In this document: positions 18,412-27,053 of the stretch, piece after piece
Position numbering within the stretch: position 1 is the first letter of the stretch
How the letters are laid out: every line of letters starts with the position of its first letter
Source of the DNA: Roseiflexaceae bacterium
GTDB lineage: Bacteria > Chloroflexota > Chloroflexia > Chloroflexales > Roseiflexaceae
Length of the DNA stretch: 59,778 nt
NCBI GenBank assembly: GCA_947474225.1
Contig: CANJHS010000017.1
Coordinates: 1-59,778, forward strand
Direction: 5' to 3'
The notes under the pieces: generated by a model
Told to the model about the DNA's origin: nothing
Database searches by the model: none
The model's input: the letters and a program-made list of their open reading frames with translations, nothing else
Made by a program: the position numbers and the translations under genes

Positions 18412-19665
18412 ATGCCGCGTCATATCCAACACCGCGTCGTGGTGACAGGTCTGGGTGCCCTCAGCCCCATCGGCAACGACGTCGCGTCATTTTGGGAAGG
18501 GTTGCTGAGCGGGCGTTCGGGCGTTGCCTTGGCGACCCGCTATGATCATACCGACATCCCCTACCAGATAACAGCCGAAATCAAAGATTTCGACCCGCTT
18601 AACTACATGGACCCCAAAACCGCCAAACGCACCGCTCGTTTTGCGCAATTTGCACTCGCAGCCGCCGGCGAGGCAATTGCCGACAGTGGCCTCGACATGC
18701 AGGCCATCGATCGCACCCGTGTCGGCGTCGTCATCGGCACGTCGTTGGGTGGCACTGCCGAGACCGAGCTCCAGACGCTCAGCTTTGAGGCACGGCAGCA
18801 CAAGCGCGTCGACGCACTCTATCTGCCGACGTTTATCTACAACATGGGTTCGTGCCACGTCGCCATTGCACATGACCTACATGGCCCCAATACCACCCCC
18901 GTGATGGCCTGTGCGACGGGGACCTATGCAATCGGTGAGGCATTTCGTATGGTCCAACGCGGCGACGCCATCATTGCGGTAGCCGGTGGTAGCGACGCCG
19001 GCGTGACTGCATTGAATTCCATGGCCTTTGGCGTTATCGGAGCAATCGCACCTGCCGGCGACGACCCGAGTCGGGCAGTCAAACCGTTCGACCGCAATCG
19101 CAAAGGCACCGCCGGCGGCGAAGGGTGCGGCGTACTCATCCTCGAGCAGCTCGATCACGCGCTCGCCCGTGGGGCACAGATTTATGCCGAGGTCGTCGGC
19201 TTTGGTGCCACCGAAGACGCCTTCCACCTGACCGCTCCTGCTCCTGGCGGGACATACGCCGCATTGGCAATGACCCGCGCCATGGAAGACGCAGAGCTCC
19301 TACCCAGCGACATCGACCACATCAGCGCCCACGCCACAGCGACGAGCATGAACGACAGCGCCGAGACCGCCGCCATCCATACGGCGTTCGGTGCACACGC
19401 ACCGCAGATTGCCGTCAGCGGTATTAAATCGATGCTCGGCCACACCGCTGGTGCTGCCGGCGCATTGGCTGCGGTGGGTGCTGTCAAAAGTATCATGCAC
19501 CAGGTCGTCCCGCCGACGATGGGGCTCGACAGCCCTGACCCGGCCTGCGACCTCGACTACGTCCCCAATGCCGCTCGATATACCCGCGTACGCACGGCAA
19601 TGGTGAATGCCTTTGGCTTTGGTGGGCAAAACGCCGTTGTGCTGTTTGCCCAGTATCAAGCATAG
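18412..19665 (+). CDS. fabF: 3-oxoacyl-[acyl-carrier-protein] synthase II
   Basis: 417 residues, the normal length for FabF. It begins with RVVVTGLGALSPIGND, the KAS II start. The catalytic triad is visible: Cys in MACATGTYAIGEA (~166), His in ISAHATATSMND (~306) and His in MLGHTAGAAG (~343). The conserved tail NAFGFGGQNAVVLF is present. It condenses malonyl-ACP with acyl-ACP in fatty-acid elongation in the cytoplasm. No acpP, fabD or fabG is next to it, so it is outside a fab cluster here. It is followed by a same-strand gene 27 bases downstream (19693), possibly cotranscribed. Confidence 0.93.
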   Translation: MPRHIQHRVVVTGLGALSPIGNDVASFWEGLLSGRSGVALATRYDHTDIPYQITAEIKDFDPLNYMDPKTAKRTARFAQFALAAAGEAIADSGLDMQAIDRTRVGVVIGTSLGGTAETELQTLSFEARQHKRVDALYLPTFIYNMGSCHVAIAHDLHGPNTTPVMACATGTYAIGEAFRMVQRGDAIIAVAGGSDAGVTALNSMAFGVIGAIAPAGDDPSRAVKPFDRNRKGTAGGEGCGVLILEQLDHALARGAQIYAEVVGFGATEDAFHLTAPAPGGTYAALAMTRAMEDAELLPSDIDHISAHATATSMNDSAETAAIHTAFGAHAPQIAVSGIKSMLGHTAGAAGALAAVGAVKSIMHQVVPPTMGLDSPDPACDLDYVPNAARYTRVRTAMVNAFGFGGQNAVVLFAQYQA

Positions 19666-19692
19666 ATTCGTCATATCAGAGAGGATCAAGAC

Positions 19693-20622
19693 GTGATTAT
19701 CATCGCAAGTGCAAATGGTGACATCGGGCTCAAGCAGGGCATGGACATCATCAAAAAAGGCGGTACTGCCATCGAAGCCGTCGAATCTTGCTGCTGGCCC
19801 GTCGAAGACAACCCACTCGATAATTCGGTTGGGTACGGCGGCTACCCCAATGTATTGGGTGTCGTCGAACTCGACGCTTCGATTATGGATGGCAAGTTCC
19901 TCCGTGCCGGCTGCGTCGGTGCCATCAAGGGCTACCGCCATCCCATTAGCGTCGCCCGCAAGGTGATGGAAGAACTCCATCACGTCATGTTGGTGGGCGA
20001 AGGCGCCGAGATGTTCGCCAAAGAAAAGGGCTACACGGTCGAGAATCTGCTCAGCCCCGAAGCCGAAAAGACCTGGAAAGACGGCCTGGCCGGCAAGTTT
20101 GGCCCCGAATGGGCAAACGACGGCCTCGCAAATATCAAGGCCCTCATCAGCCAAGCCAGCGCACTGGCCACCGACCCACAAAAGGTCGCCGGTACGGTCA
20201 ACTTCATCGCCATCGACGGCCACGGCGACATGGCGTCATCGGTCACCACCAGCGGTTGGGCCTGGAAGTACCCAGGTCGTTTGGGCGATTCGCCCATCAT
20301 CGGCGCCGGCAATTATTGCGACAACCGCTACGGCGGTGCTGCCTGCACCGGCTTGGGCGAGATTGCCATCCGCACCAGCTTGGCACGGACCACCGTGATG
20401 AACATGCGCTTTGGCATGAGCGTCGAAGAGGCCGTGCGCAGCGCATTTGAAGACATGCGCGCCTTGGGTATGCCCAAAGACAAAGTCAACATGAACATGG
20501 TTGCCATGGATGCCCAGGGCCGCCATTTTGCCATGAGTACCAACCCAAATGCAGACTATGCCTACATCACCGACAGCATGGACGCACCGGCATTGATCCC
20601 ACGCGCTCGCTTCGAGGTATAG
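19693..20622 (+). CDS. N4-(beta-N-acetylglucosaminyl)-L-asparaginase / asparaginase-2 family Ntn hydrolase
   Basis: 309 residues from GTG at 19693, with GAGAGGA ahead. Landmarks of the aspartylglucosaminidase branch are present: AIEAVESCCWPVEDNP, SVGYGGYPN, the autocleavage site GTVNFIAIDGHG, where Thr would become the N-terminal nucleophile (about residue 163), and TSGWAWKYPGRLGDSPIIGAG, followed by GLGEIAIR. Such proteins cleave themselves into alpha and beta chains and hydrolyse GlcNAc-Asn or beta-aspartyl amides. There is no signal peptide, so it is cytoplasmic. Exact substrate cannot be told from sequence: isoaspartyl peptidase or plain asparaginase remain possible, though the WPVEDNP and PGRLGDSPI motifs favour the glycosylasparaginase type. 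It is two bases from the downstream lipoprotein gene, suggesting an operon. Confidence 0.8.
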   Translation: MIIIASANGDIGLKQGMDIIKKGGTAIEAVESCCWPVEDNPLDNSVGYGGYPNVLGVVELDASIMDGKFLRAGCVGAIKGYRHPISVARKVMEELHHVMLVGEGAEMFAKEKGYTVENLLSPEAEKTWKDGLAGKFGPEWANDGLANIKALISQASALATDPQKVAGTVNFIAIDGHGDMASSVTTSGWAWKYPGRLGDSPIIGAGNYCDNRYGGAACTGLGEIAIRTSLARTTVMNMRFGMSVEEAVRSAFEDMRALGMPKDKVNMNMVAMDAQGRHFAMSTNPNADYAYITDSMDAPALIPRARFEV

Positions 20623-20624
20623 CT

Positions 20625-21884
20625 ATGCACTTGCGTCGCGCGTGGCTCATCTGGTTGTGTTGTTTCGTGCTGGCCGCTTGTGCCAGTCCGGCCAGCACTC
20701 CTGTAGCCACCGCGACGCTGCCGCCTCCCAAAAACCAGACTACGCTGGTTATCTGGCACGCGTTCGGCGGCAGCGAAGAATTCCTCTATGACGACATGCT
20801 GCAGTCCATCGCCGCAGCCAACGGCTTTACGGTGGTCATCCAGCGCATGCCCATGGCAACGATGCTCGACGACGTCAGTAGCGCCTGGCGCAACGCCAAA
20901 GGTCCGCACATCGTCATCCTCAACAATAGCCACGCCATCGCCTTGGCCCAGCGTGGGTTATCGCTCCAGCTCGATGCAATTGTCTCGGCCCCACGCCGCG
21001 ACGCCATCGTCCAACAGGTACGTGACACCACGCGCTATACCAATGCTGACGGCACCACCGGCTGGTATGGCGTTCCACTGACGTATGCACTGCCTGTGCT
21101 GTACTACAACGCACATTCCGTCTTGCAACCACCGCAGACCACCGACGACCTACTCACCATGGCTCGGGCGCTCCACAATCCTCCCGACTGGGGATTAGGT
21201 GCAGATATTTCATTCGATACACTGGGTGGCTATTTGGCTGGCTACGATGGTGCGGTGTTCGATACAACCAATCATGTAGTTCTCGGCACCAGCGGCCGCG
21301 CTGGAGCAGAACGGTGGCTGACGTGGTTGGCGGGGTTGAACGCTGATGCGGACTTATTGACCAATCTCAACGGGATTTTGCGTGTCGAACGCACCGTTGG
21401 TGCGGGACAACTAGCGTTGGTGATAGATTCATCGGCTCGTAGCTCCATCTATCAACAGGTCTGGGGTGAAGCAATGGGCATTGCACCACTCCCCCGAGAC
21501 CGTGCAGCGAGCGGGCCGCCGGCTCCGCTGTTGTCGAGTACCGTGCTCGTGCTCAACAAACGCCTCACCGCAGATGAAGTACGTGCGGCCCAGAGTCTCA
21601 TCGATGGGCTCTTGAGTACCGAACGCCAGCAAGTATTGGCCCAAAACGGCATCCAACCGGTCAATCGCACCATCGACACCACCAACCTCCCCACGGTGCT
21701 AGCAATCCAAGCGGCAACAGCCAATGCAGTAGCGGCACCGCCTGAGTTGCTACGGTATGATGTACAACGTGTGATACAGAGCGCCATCCGCAAAGTGTTG
21801 GCAGGGGTCGATACCCCTACTGACGCCGTCACCACCGCTGATTCACAGCTCCGCGCCATAGTCGAAGGAACGAACCAACCATGA
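20625..21884 (+). CDS. Extracellular solute-binding lipoprotein (ABC sugar-binding family 1)
   Basis: 419 residues. Signal peptide with lipobox LAAC (MHLRRAWLIWLCCFVLAAC), then a Ser/Thr/Pro-rich linker (ASPASTPVATATLPPP). The mature domain starts TTLVIWHAFGGSEE, typical of the MalE/UgpB-like family, with IQRMP, WYGVPLTYALPVLYYN and a late GIQPVNR. It should be anchored outside the membrane and capture a sugar, polyol or related solute for an ABC importer. No permease or ATPase genes are adjacent, so it is an orphan binding protein here. The start overlaps the previous gene's RBS region (2-base gap), and its stop overlaps the start of apt by four bases, so the three are probably cotranscribed. 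Confidence 0.85.
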   Translation: MHLRRAWLIWLCCFVLAACASPASTPVATATLPPPKNQTTLVIWHAFGGSEEFLYDDMLQSIAAANGFTVVIQRMPMATMLDDVSSAWRNAKGPHIVILNNSHAIALAQRGLSLQLDAIVSAPRRDAIVQQVRDTTRYTNADGTTGWYGVPLTYALPVLYYNAHSVLQPPQTTDDLLTMARALHNPPDWGLGADISFDTLGGYLAGYDGAVFDTTNHVVLGTSGRAGAERWLTWLAGLNADADLLTNLNGILRVERTVGAGQLALVIDSSARSSIYQQVWGEAMGIAPLPRDRAASGPPAPLLSSTVLVLNKRLTADEVRAAQSLIDGLLSTERQQVLAQNGIQPVNRTIDTTNLPTVLAIQAATANAVAAPPELLRYDVQRVIQSAIRKVLAGVDTPTDAVTTADSQLRAIVEGTNQP

Positions 21885-22399
21885 CGTCACCACTCGAAGC
21901 GTATATCCGCAATATCCCGGACTTCCCCATCCCTGGTATCCAATTCAAAGACATCACGACGCTCCTGCGCCACGGCAAAGCCATGCATCAGGCCATCGAT
22001 GTCTTTGTGGAACGCTACCGCTCTATGCAGATTGATGCGGTCGTCGCAATCGAGTCACGCGGATTTATCTTTGGTGCGCCCCTTGCCTATGCCCTCGGCA
22101 TCGGTTTGGTGCCGGTGCGCAAGGTCGGCAAGTTGCCCGCAGACACCTACCAGATTGAATATGCACTCGAATACGGCAGCGCCACCCTCGAAATACACAA
22201 AGACGCCTTTCAACCAGGCGCACGCGTAGTGGTTATCGACGATTTGCTCGCCACAGGCGGGACCATTGCGGCCGCCTGCGAGCTCGTCGAACGAGCCGGT
22301 GGCGTCGTAGTCGAGTCAGCCTTCCTCATCGAGTTGGCATTTTTGGCTGGGCGCAGCAAGCTGGGCACGCGCCAGATTTACACCCAAATTACGTATTAA
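21881..22399 (+). CDS. apt: Adenine phosphoribosyltransferase
   Basis: 172 residues, the usual Apt length. It starts with ATGA overlap to the upstream lipoprotein gene. Conserved opening YIRNIPDFPIPGIQFKDITTLL, then AIESRGFIFGAPLAYALG and the PRPP-binding loop VVVIDDLLATGGTIAAA. It salvages adenine to AMP with PRPP in the cytoplasm. A strong terminator follows immediately. Confidence 0.95.
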   Translation: MTSPLEAYIRNIPDFPIPGIQFKDITTLLRHGKAMHQAIDVFVERYRSMQIDAVVAIESRGFIFGAPLAYALGIGLVPVRKVGKLPADTYQIEYALEYGSATLEIHKDAFQPGARVVVIDDLLATGGTIAAACELVERAGGVVVESAFLIELAFLAGRSKLGTRQIYTQITY

Positions 22400-22412
22400 T
22401 TTTGTACCAGAA

Positions 22413-22455
22413 ACCGGCATGTTGTTCAAAAAGAACAACATGCCGGTCTGTTTTT
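22413..22455 (+). terminator. Strong rho-independent terminator after apt
   Basis: A perfect 15-bp inverted repeat (22413-22427 with 22433-22447, AAAAA loop) is followed by CTGTTTTT. It separates apt from the convergent RTX gene and could also slow minus-strand transcripts. Confidence 0.92.
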
Positions 22456-22467
22456 ACACGATATTAT

Positions 22468-23907
22468 TTATTGCACGATAAACGTTACTTCTGTTGGGGT
22501 CCACCCACCATTGTCAAGCAGATCTCGATTGCCCAGCCAAACAACATATCGACCCGCTGGCGCAGTATCGCGCACGGTGACGACTTGCTCGTAGATGCCA
22601 TCCTGAGCAGTACCGGTTATCCGTGTCGCAAATCCGAAGCTCGCAAACGGATTCCCCAAAACATCGACAAAACTGCCGTTTCCTGCTGCGATATAGGCTC
22701 CACTGCCTTCGACCCCGGTAGCGTCGGTCAAATGCCATTGCACACGAATCGTGCGTGGATCTTCGGAATGGACAAGCCGCACGTTGTCAAAAAGCGGACC
22801 TTGAGTATCTTCACTCCCACCCGTAACCCCAAATGGGATGATCTGTGTACCGAGATACGTCGCATTCCCAAAAACATCTGTTCCCCACACAAAAAGTGAA
22901 TATGTCGTATTGGGTGCGGTCGCAGGAATGAGACAACGATATCCAAAAGTCCCACCAAACCGATCACCGTCGATTTGTTCTGCGGTCAGGCCATCACACC
23001 AGGAGGTCCATCCGTTGGGCCCGCCGATTTTTGCATAAATCGTTGAAAACCCAGAAGGTTCTTCGACTTCCCAACGCACATCTGCAATAGTCCCTGCACG
23101 GAAGACGCGTTCTGTGGACGAGTCCCAGGTGAACCGAGGACCAGCACCGTCGTCTATTCTGTCGTAACCGATAACGGTAAAGGGAATATCGATGTTACGG
23201 ATTGTGTTGCCCAATGAATCCTGCGCATCGACACGCAACAGATAGCGTCCGCCTACTGCGTTGCGTGCTGTGTCGCATTCCAACGCATATGTGCCGTTAT
23301 ACATGTCGCCGCTGATGAGCGTCATTGCCTTTGGGCACCAATCCATGGGAACACCTGATGGAGGAAGCACGCGTGCTGTGGCTGTTTCGATTCCTGATTC
23401 GTCGCCAATATCCACCGTCAATACCAGTCGATCTCCCGCATTGAATGTTGATTCAGCAGAACGAGGTGGGGTTATGCGAGGTTTGACCACATCGCGGCTA
23501 CACGTACCTACCATGCGGTCTGCACGATCGGCGAGACACTGATTGCGCCCACTCCCAGGTTGGAGGCTATCCACCCCTACTCCACCAGCCAGGGTGTCAT
23601 TCCCGTCGGCACCCATCATCGTGTCTTGCCCGTCATTCCCGAGTAGGATATCCTTGCCTGCGCCACCAGACAACCGATCATTCCCCGTGCCGCCAATGAT
23701 AATGTCATTGCCATCGAGTCCATTGAGTATATCGTTGCCACCCAGTCCGCAGATGATGTCGTTACCAGCCGTACCGGTCAGTACATCATTCCCAGCGGTG
23801 CCGGTAATCGTACAATGGTGCCGTGTGGCTGCATCGATCGGAGGAACAATGGCAAAAAATGACGTGCAGAACAGTCCAAAAATAGCAATTACATATATTT
23901 TTCGCAT
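22468..23907 (-). CDS. Secreted RTX-repeat protein with three Ig-like modules
   Basis: 479 residues from ATG at 23907, preceded by AGGAAGGAAA (the in-frame 23931 start has no RBS). Signal peptide MRKIYVIAIFGLFCTSFF, then CTITGTAGNDVLTGTAGNDIIC and only about eight RTX nonapeptides (residues ~40-115). Three tandem Ig-like modules follow instead of the two seen in the 12-16 kb paralogues. The first two carry the WC...C pair with ~19-20 residues between. It belongs to the same family as the genes at 2-3.8, 12.8 and 15 kb but lies 6 kb away from them, between apt and SURF1. Likely Sec-exported, calcium-binding and extracellular; ligand unknown. Confidence 0.78.
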   Translation of the reverse strand: MRKIYVIAIFGLFCTSFFAIVPPIDAATRHHCTITGTAGNDVLTGTAGNDIICGLGGNDILNGLDGNDIIIGGTGNDRLSGGAGKDILLGNDGQDTMMGADGNDTLAGGVGVDSLQPGSGRNQCLADRADRMVGTCSRDVVKPRITPPRSAESTFNAGDRLVLTVDIGDESGIETATARVLPPSGVPMDWCPKAMTLISGDMYNGTYALECDTARNAVGGRYLLRVDAQDSLGNTIRNIDIPFTVIGYDRIDDGAGPRFTWDSSTERVFRAGTIADVRWEVEEPSGFSTIYAKIGGPNGWTSWCDGLTAEQIDGDRFGGTFGYRCLIPATAPNTTYSLFVWGTDVFGNATYLGTQIIPFGVTGGSEDTQGPLFDNVRLVHSEDPRTIRVQWHLTDATGVEGSGAYIAAGNGSFVDVLGNPFASFGFATRITGTAQDGIYEQVVTVRDTAPAGRYVVWLGNRDLLDNGGWTPTEVTFIVQ

Positions 23908-23992
23908 AGATTTCCTTCCTATATGAAACAACTATAGCAAATCCATTTTTGCGTAGATGAAAAGAAAATAATAGTTTCGTGAGCAATGGCGC

Positions 23993-24736
23993 TTAGTGTG
24001 CAAGAGCCCGCAACCGCCGTAGCTGCACCACCACATAGCCCACCAGCAGGATAACAGCGAAGGCAAACCACTGGAACGTATAGCCGAGATGCGAGCCAAG
24101 CCCCATATCGGTGGTCACCGCAGGGTACGGCAGATCGACAGGCTGGCCGGCAGCTTCGGCCGGCTGGTTTTGTGCAAAGCCTGCCAGAAGAGTCACGTCG
24201 AGTGCCTTACCAATGGCTGTGGTATCGATCGCAAACCACTTGGTAGTGCTCGACTCGGGGGTGTTAGTGCGGGCTTCTTGGTCGAAGCGCCACACCGCCG
24301 CGATGGTCTGTGGACCAGTGGGAACGGGGAACGCTGTCTGCCAGGAGTCGCCGACTCCGGCTTCGTATGGTATCCAACCACGATCCACCAAGACAACCCG
24401 CCCGTCGTCGCTCCGCAACACACTCAGGATATGGTACCCGGTACCGCCACGGTAGGCGCGATTACGCCAGAGGATCTGCTTTTGTTCGTAGCTGCCGGTC
24501 AACGTCAATCGATGGTATTCGCGCTCGGCTTCGGGCAGACGGAGCAGCTCTGCGAGACTGACAGGGGCACTTGCCAGTGCCTTGTTGATGCGCTGGTTGA
24601 TGCCGCTCCGTTCGAGGTGGCGGCTATATTGCCAGAGACCCAAACGGCCTAAACCGATGGCAACAAGAATGACCAGAATAGTGAGAAATTTCAAGCGACC
24701 AGCCCACAGCAATTCTTTGAGAGAGATACCGCGCAT
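23993..24736 (-). CDS. SURF1 family protein (cytochrome oxidase assembly)
   Basis: 247 residues from ATG at 24736, with AAGGA upstream; a longer in-frame extension to 24802 would run into the tRNA promoter and is not used. Two membrane helices frame the protein: LKFLTILVILVAIGLGRLGLWQ near the start and GYTFQWFAFAVILLVGYVVV near the end. The SURF1 hallmarks LGLWQYSRHLER, RNRAYRGGTGYHIL and VDRGWIPY are present between them. SURF1 helps insert heme a into heme-copper oxidase subunit I in the membrane. The gene is not next to oxidase genes in this window. Its presence implies aerobic respiration with an aa3-type oxidase. Confidence 0.88.
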   Translation of the reverse strand: MRGISLKELLWAGRLKFLTILVILVAIGLGRLGLWQYSRHLERSGINQRINKALASAPVSLAELLRLPEAEREYHRLTLTGSYEQKQILWRNRAYRGGTGYHILSVLRSDDGRVVLVDRGWIPYEAGVGDSWQTAFPVPTGPQTIAAVWRFDQEARTNTPESSTTKWFAIDTTAIGKALDVTLLAGFAQNQPAEAAGQPVDLPYPAVTTDMGLGSHLGYTFQWFAFAVILLVGYVVVQLRRLRALAH

Positions 24737-24769
24737 AGGAGTTCCTTCTGATCGAATCTGATTCTCGGT

Positions 24770-24799
24770 TTGACAACGGTCGGGCGCAACTGCTATACT
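24770..24799 (+). promoter_or_regulatory. Sigma-70 promoter of the tRNA gene
   Basis: TTGACA (24770-24775), 18-base spacer, TATACT (24794-24799). Transcription would start about 10 bases before the mature tRNA. Confidence 0.75.
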
Positions 24800-24817
24800 C
24801 ATCTTCGTTGCTTCGAT

Positions 24818-24893
<76 letters not shown>

Positions 24894-24897
24894 ACCA

Positions 24898-24925
24898 AAT
24901 CCGTTGCCTCTGGCAGCGGATTTTT
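24898..24925 (+). terminator. Terminator after the tRNA
   Basis: AATCCGTTGCC (24898-24908) pairs with GGCAGCGGATT (24912-24922), one G-T wobble, 3-base loop, running into TTTTT. On the minus strand it also lies just past the stop of the acyltransferase gene. Confidence 0.75.
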
Positions 24926-24932
24926 GTGTGGC

Positions 24933-27053
24933 TCAGCTGCGCTGACGGAGGCGCATAATAGGTTGTTCGAGCTCACGATTCCAGCACAACGCCAGCCAAA
25001 ATGACCCCACATAAAAGACAACGGTTACGAGCACATCAATTACGACATTGGCACCCACGACGCCTGTCAGTCCGACCACTGTTTGGCGAATCGGGTAGTG
25101 GAGCAAATAGAGCGGGTACGACAACATCGATATCCACCGCAGCCATCGTTCGATGCTGCCAGGTTGAGGGCGTTGCAGTGCAGCCAAAAACGGAAATAAC
25201 CCCAAAATACCCACACTCATCACCGGTATGATACTGACGCGCACCCAGGGAGTATGCTCCCAGTTTGGCTGGAATATCTGGACTGCTGCGATGAACCCGC
25301 TTGCCAGCACGACAGACCCGCCCAACCACACCCATTTGTAACGAGCCACAAACGGCCATCGTCGCCACGCCCACACCAGTGCCACGCCGCTGGCGATGGC
25401 ATCAAGACGGAGCGGGACAAATTGTCGTATCGCGTCGGTCCATGACCAGTCTGTCGACACAGATAGCCAGCTGCGCAGCACCAACGGCACGCCAATGAGG
25501 AGTACAAGCGTACCCAGCAATGCTCTCTGCGGGCGCACCCAAATTGCGGTGATGCTCAGCACAATGGCAGCGAGCATATAGAACCATTCTTCGATCGACA
25601 AGCTCCAGGCGACGAGGAAGTAGGGTGGATGGATACTCCAAAAGTTTTGCACAAACACCAGATATGTGCCGATAGTGGTCAGTGTTGCCCCACTCCAGCC
25701 AGCCAACACAACCAGGGCAAGCACCAGCCAATAAATGGGTAACGTACGGGCCCAGCGCCGATGGAGGAACAGCGCCAGCGCGCGCGGTTGGGTCCAGGTC
25801 GCAAGCTCGGTCACGATTAAGTCGCCAATAAGCCATCCACTCAGCACAAAAAACGCCTCGACGGCGAATTTGACCAGCCAGTGGACAATCGTAACGATCC
25901 ATTCGTTCCCGTACACAGCCAAAGTCGGCGTGTGTGCCAACAATACAAACAGGACGACCAATCCACGCAGATAATCCAATCCAACAGAACGCGATAATGC
26001 CTGTGCTGTACCGCGACGGATACCACGCCCACACAACCACGCGTCGACCGTTGGCACAATGCTATAGGCAGCCCATAGCACTGCCCAACCGCGGGTACGG
26101 CAAGGGTCGGCTGTGTGCCCAAAATACACAATAATGCCCATTACGATGGCACCAATTGCCAACTGCCAGCTCTGGCTCGCAATCATAACCAGGAGGAACA
26201 CTGCAAGCCACTGTCGGTACGGGCGCAAAACGCGCCACAGCATGCGCCGCAAGCGAAAAAACGCAACGCTACCGATGAGCAAACTACTCTGCCAGAGCGG
26301 TTGCCAGACCAGTGCGCCACGCCAAACAAGCAGCGATGCCACGATGGCAACCGTGCATATTGCCAAAAGACGTCGTCGCCGCAGCGTGGCCCATTGGGCG
26401 TGTATGACTGCGGCAATGAGTGCACCCGCTAGCGCTGTGACGGTAAGTATCGCAGGAGCATCGCCACGACGTGCGAGAATTCCAACTGCTACCGCTCCCG
26501 TGGCCGCCACTACACGCCATGGCAAACGTACACCGGAGTCCCTGGTTAACAGGCTGAGCAGCCAAATAGCCGCCAGGCTGAGGAGGACCATTCCCAGGGG
26601 CGGCCAATTCCAGCCCGCGGGTATTATACGCACATCGTCGAGTGCAATGCCCAGGTCGCGCCGACCATCATTGTCTGGGTTGGCGACATGCAGAACAACG
26701 GTACGTTCCCCAGACAGCGCATATGGGAGTGTGAGCGGGACATCGTAGCGGGCAAATCCCGGTTGGATTACTAGCGGTACGACCGTCCCGTCCATCAGGA
26801 TCTCGACCGTCAGCGGGGATCGCGCGCTTGCATTGAGTTGCAGCGTGGCAGTGCCCCCATTGATGCCTGCGAGGTGGAGGGATGCCTGCGGCATTGTCCA
26901 GCGGAACGACGTGCCGGCCCCATATTCAACCGGATAGAAACCTGCCACAACCGCACTATCGAAGCGCCCGATGTCGACACGGGCTGGCACCGGCGCCCCC
27001 CAGACGCATACCAGGCACAGTAGGCTCACCACCCAGAACCAGTAGCGCTTCAT
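24933..27053 (-). CDS. Acyltransferase-3 (OafA-type) membrane protein with extra N-terminal domain and helices
   Basis: 706 residues. A signal-like helix (~5-20) leads into a ~125-residue extracytoplasmic beta-rich domain (VVAGFYPVEYGAGTSFRWT ... DNDGRRDLGIALDDVRI), then about eight helices that are not part of the acyltransferase. From ~355 the acyltransferase-3 domain starts with GLDYLRGLVVLFVLLAHTP, whose His is the catalytic residue, followed by AVEAFFVLSGWLIG and ~10 helices. Family members O-acylate envelope polysaccharides or lipids. The N-terminal domain is very similar in layout to that of the GT87-like protein at 33788-35959. ATG overlaps the stop of the PEP-enzyme gene by four bases (ATGA), so the two are translationally coupled. 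Target glycan unknown. Confidence 0.8.
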   Translation of the reverse strand: MKRYWFWVVSLLCLVCVWGAPVPARVDIGRFDSAVVAGFYPVEYGAGTSFRWTMPQASLHLAGINGGTATLQLNASARSPLTVEILMDGTVVPLVIQPGFARYDVPLTLPYALSGERTVVLHVANPDNDGRRDLGIALDDVRIIPAGWNWPPLGMVLLSLAAIWLLSLLTRDSGVRLPWRVVAATGAVAVGILARRGDAPAILTVTALAGALIAAVIHAQWATLRRRRLLAICTVAIVASLLVWRGALVWQPLWQSSLLIGSVAFFRLRRMLWRVLRPYRQWLAVFLLVMIASQSWQLAIGAIVMGIIVYFGHTADPCRTRGWAVLWAAYSIVPTVDAWLCGRGIRRGTAQALSRSVGLDYLRGLVVLFVLLAHTPTLAVYGNEWIVTIVHWLVKFAVEAFFVLSGWLIGDLIVTELATWTQPRALALFLHRRWARTLPIYWLVLALVVLAGWSGATLTTIGTYLVFVQNFWSIHPPYFLVAWSLSIEEWFYMLAAIVLSITAIWVRPQRALLGTLVLLIGVPLVLRSWLSVSTDWSWTDAIRQFVPLRLDAIASGVALVWAWRRWPFVARYKWVWLGGSVVLASGFIAAVQIFQPNWEHTPWVRVSIIPVMSVGILGLFPFLAALQRPQPGSIERWLRWISMLSYPLYLLHYPIRQTVVGLTGVVGANVVIDVLVTVVFYVGSFWLALCWNRELEQPIMRLRQRS

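Noticed and set aside
17511-18545. 344-residue open frame on plus covering hpf and the start of fabF
   Set aside because: Arg/Pro-rich composition typical of an out-of-frame read; two strong genes (hpf, fabF) with RBS and domains occupy the same DNA.
19300-20223. 307-residue minus-strand frame
   Set aside because: It crosses fabF and the asparaginase gene in antisense; caused by the high-GC third-position pattern.
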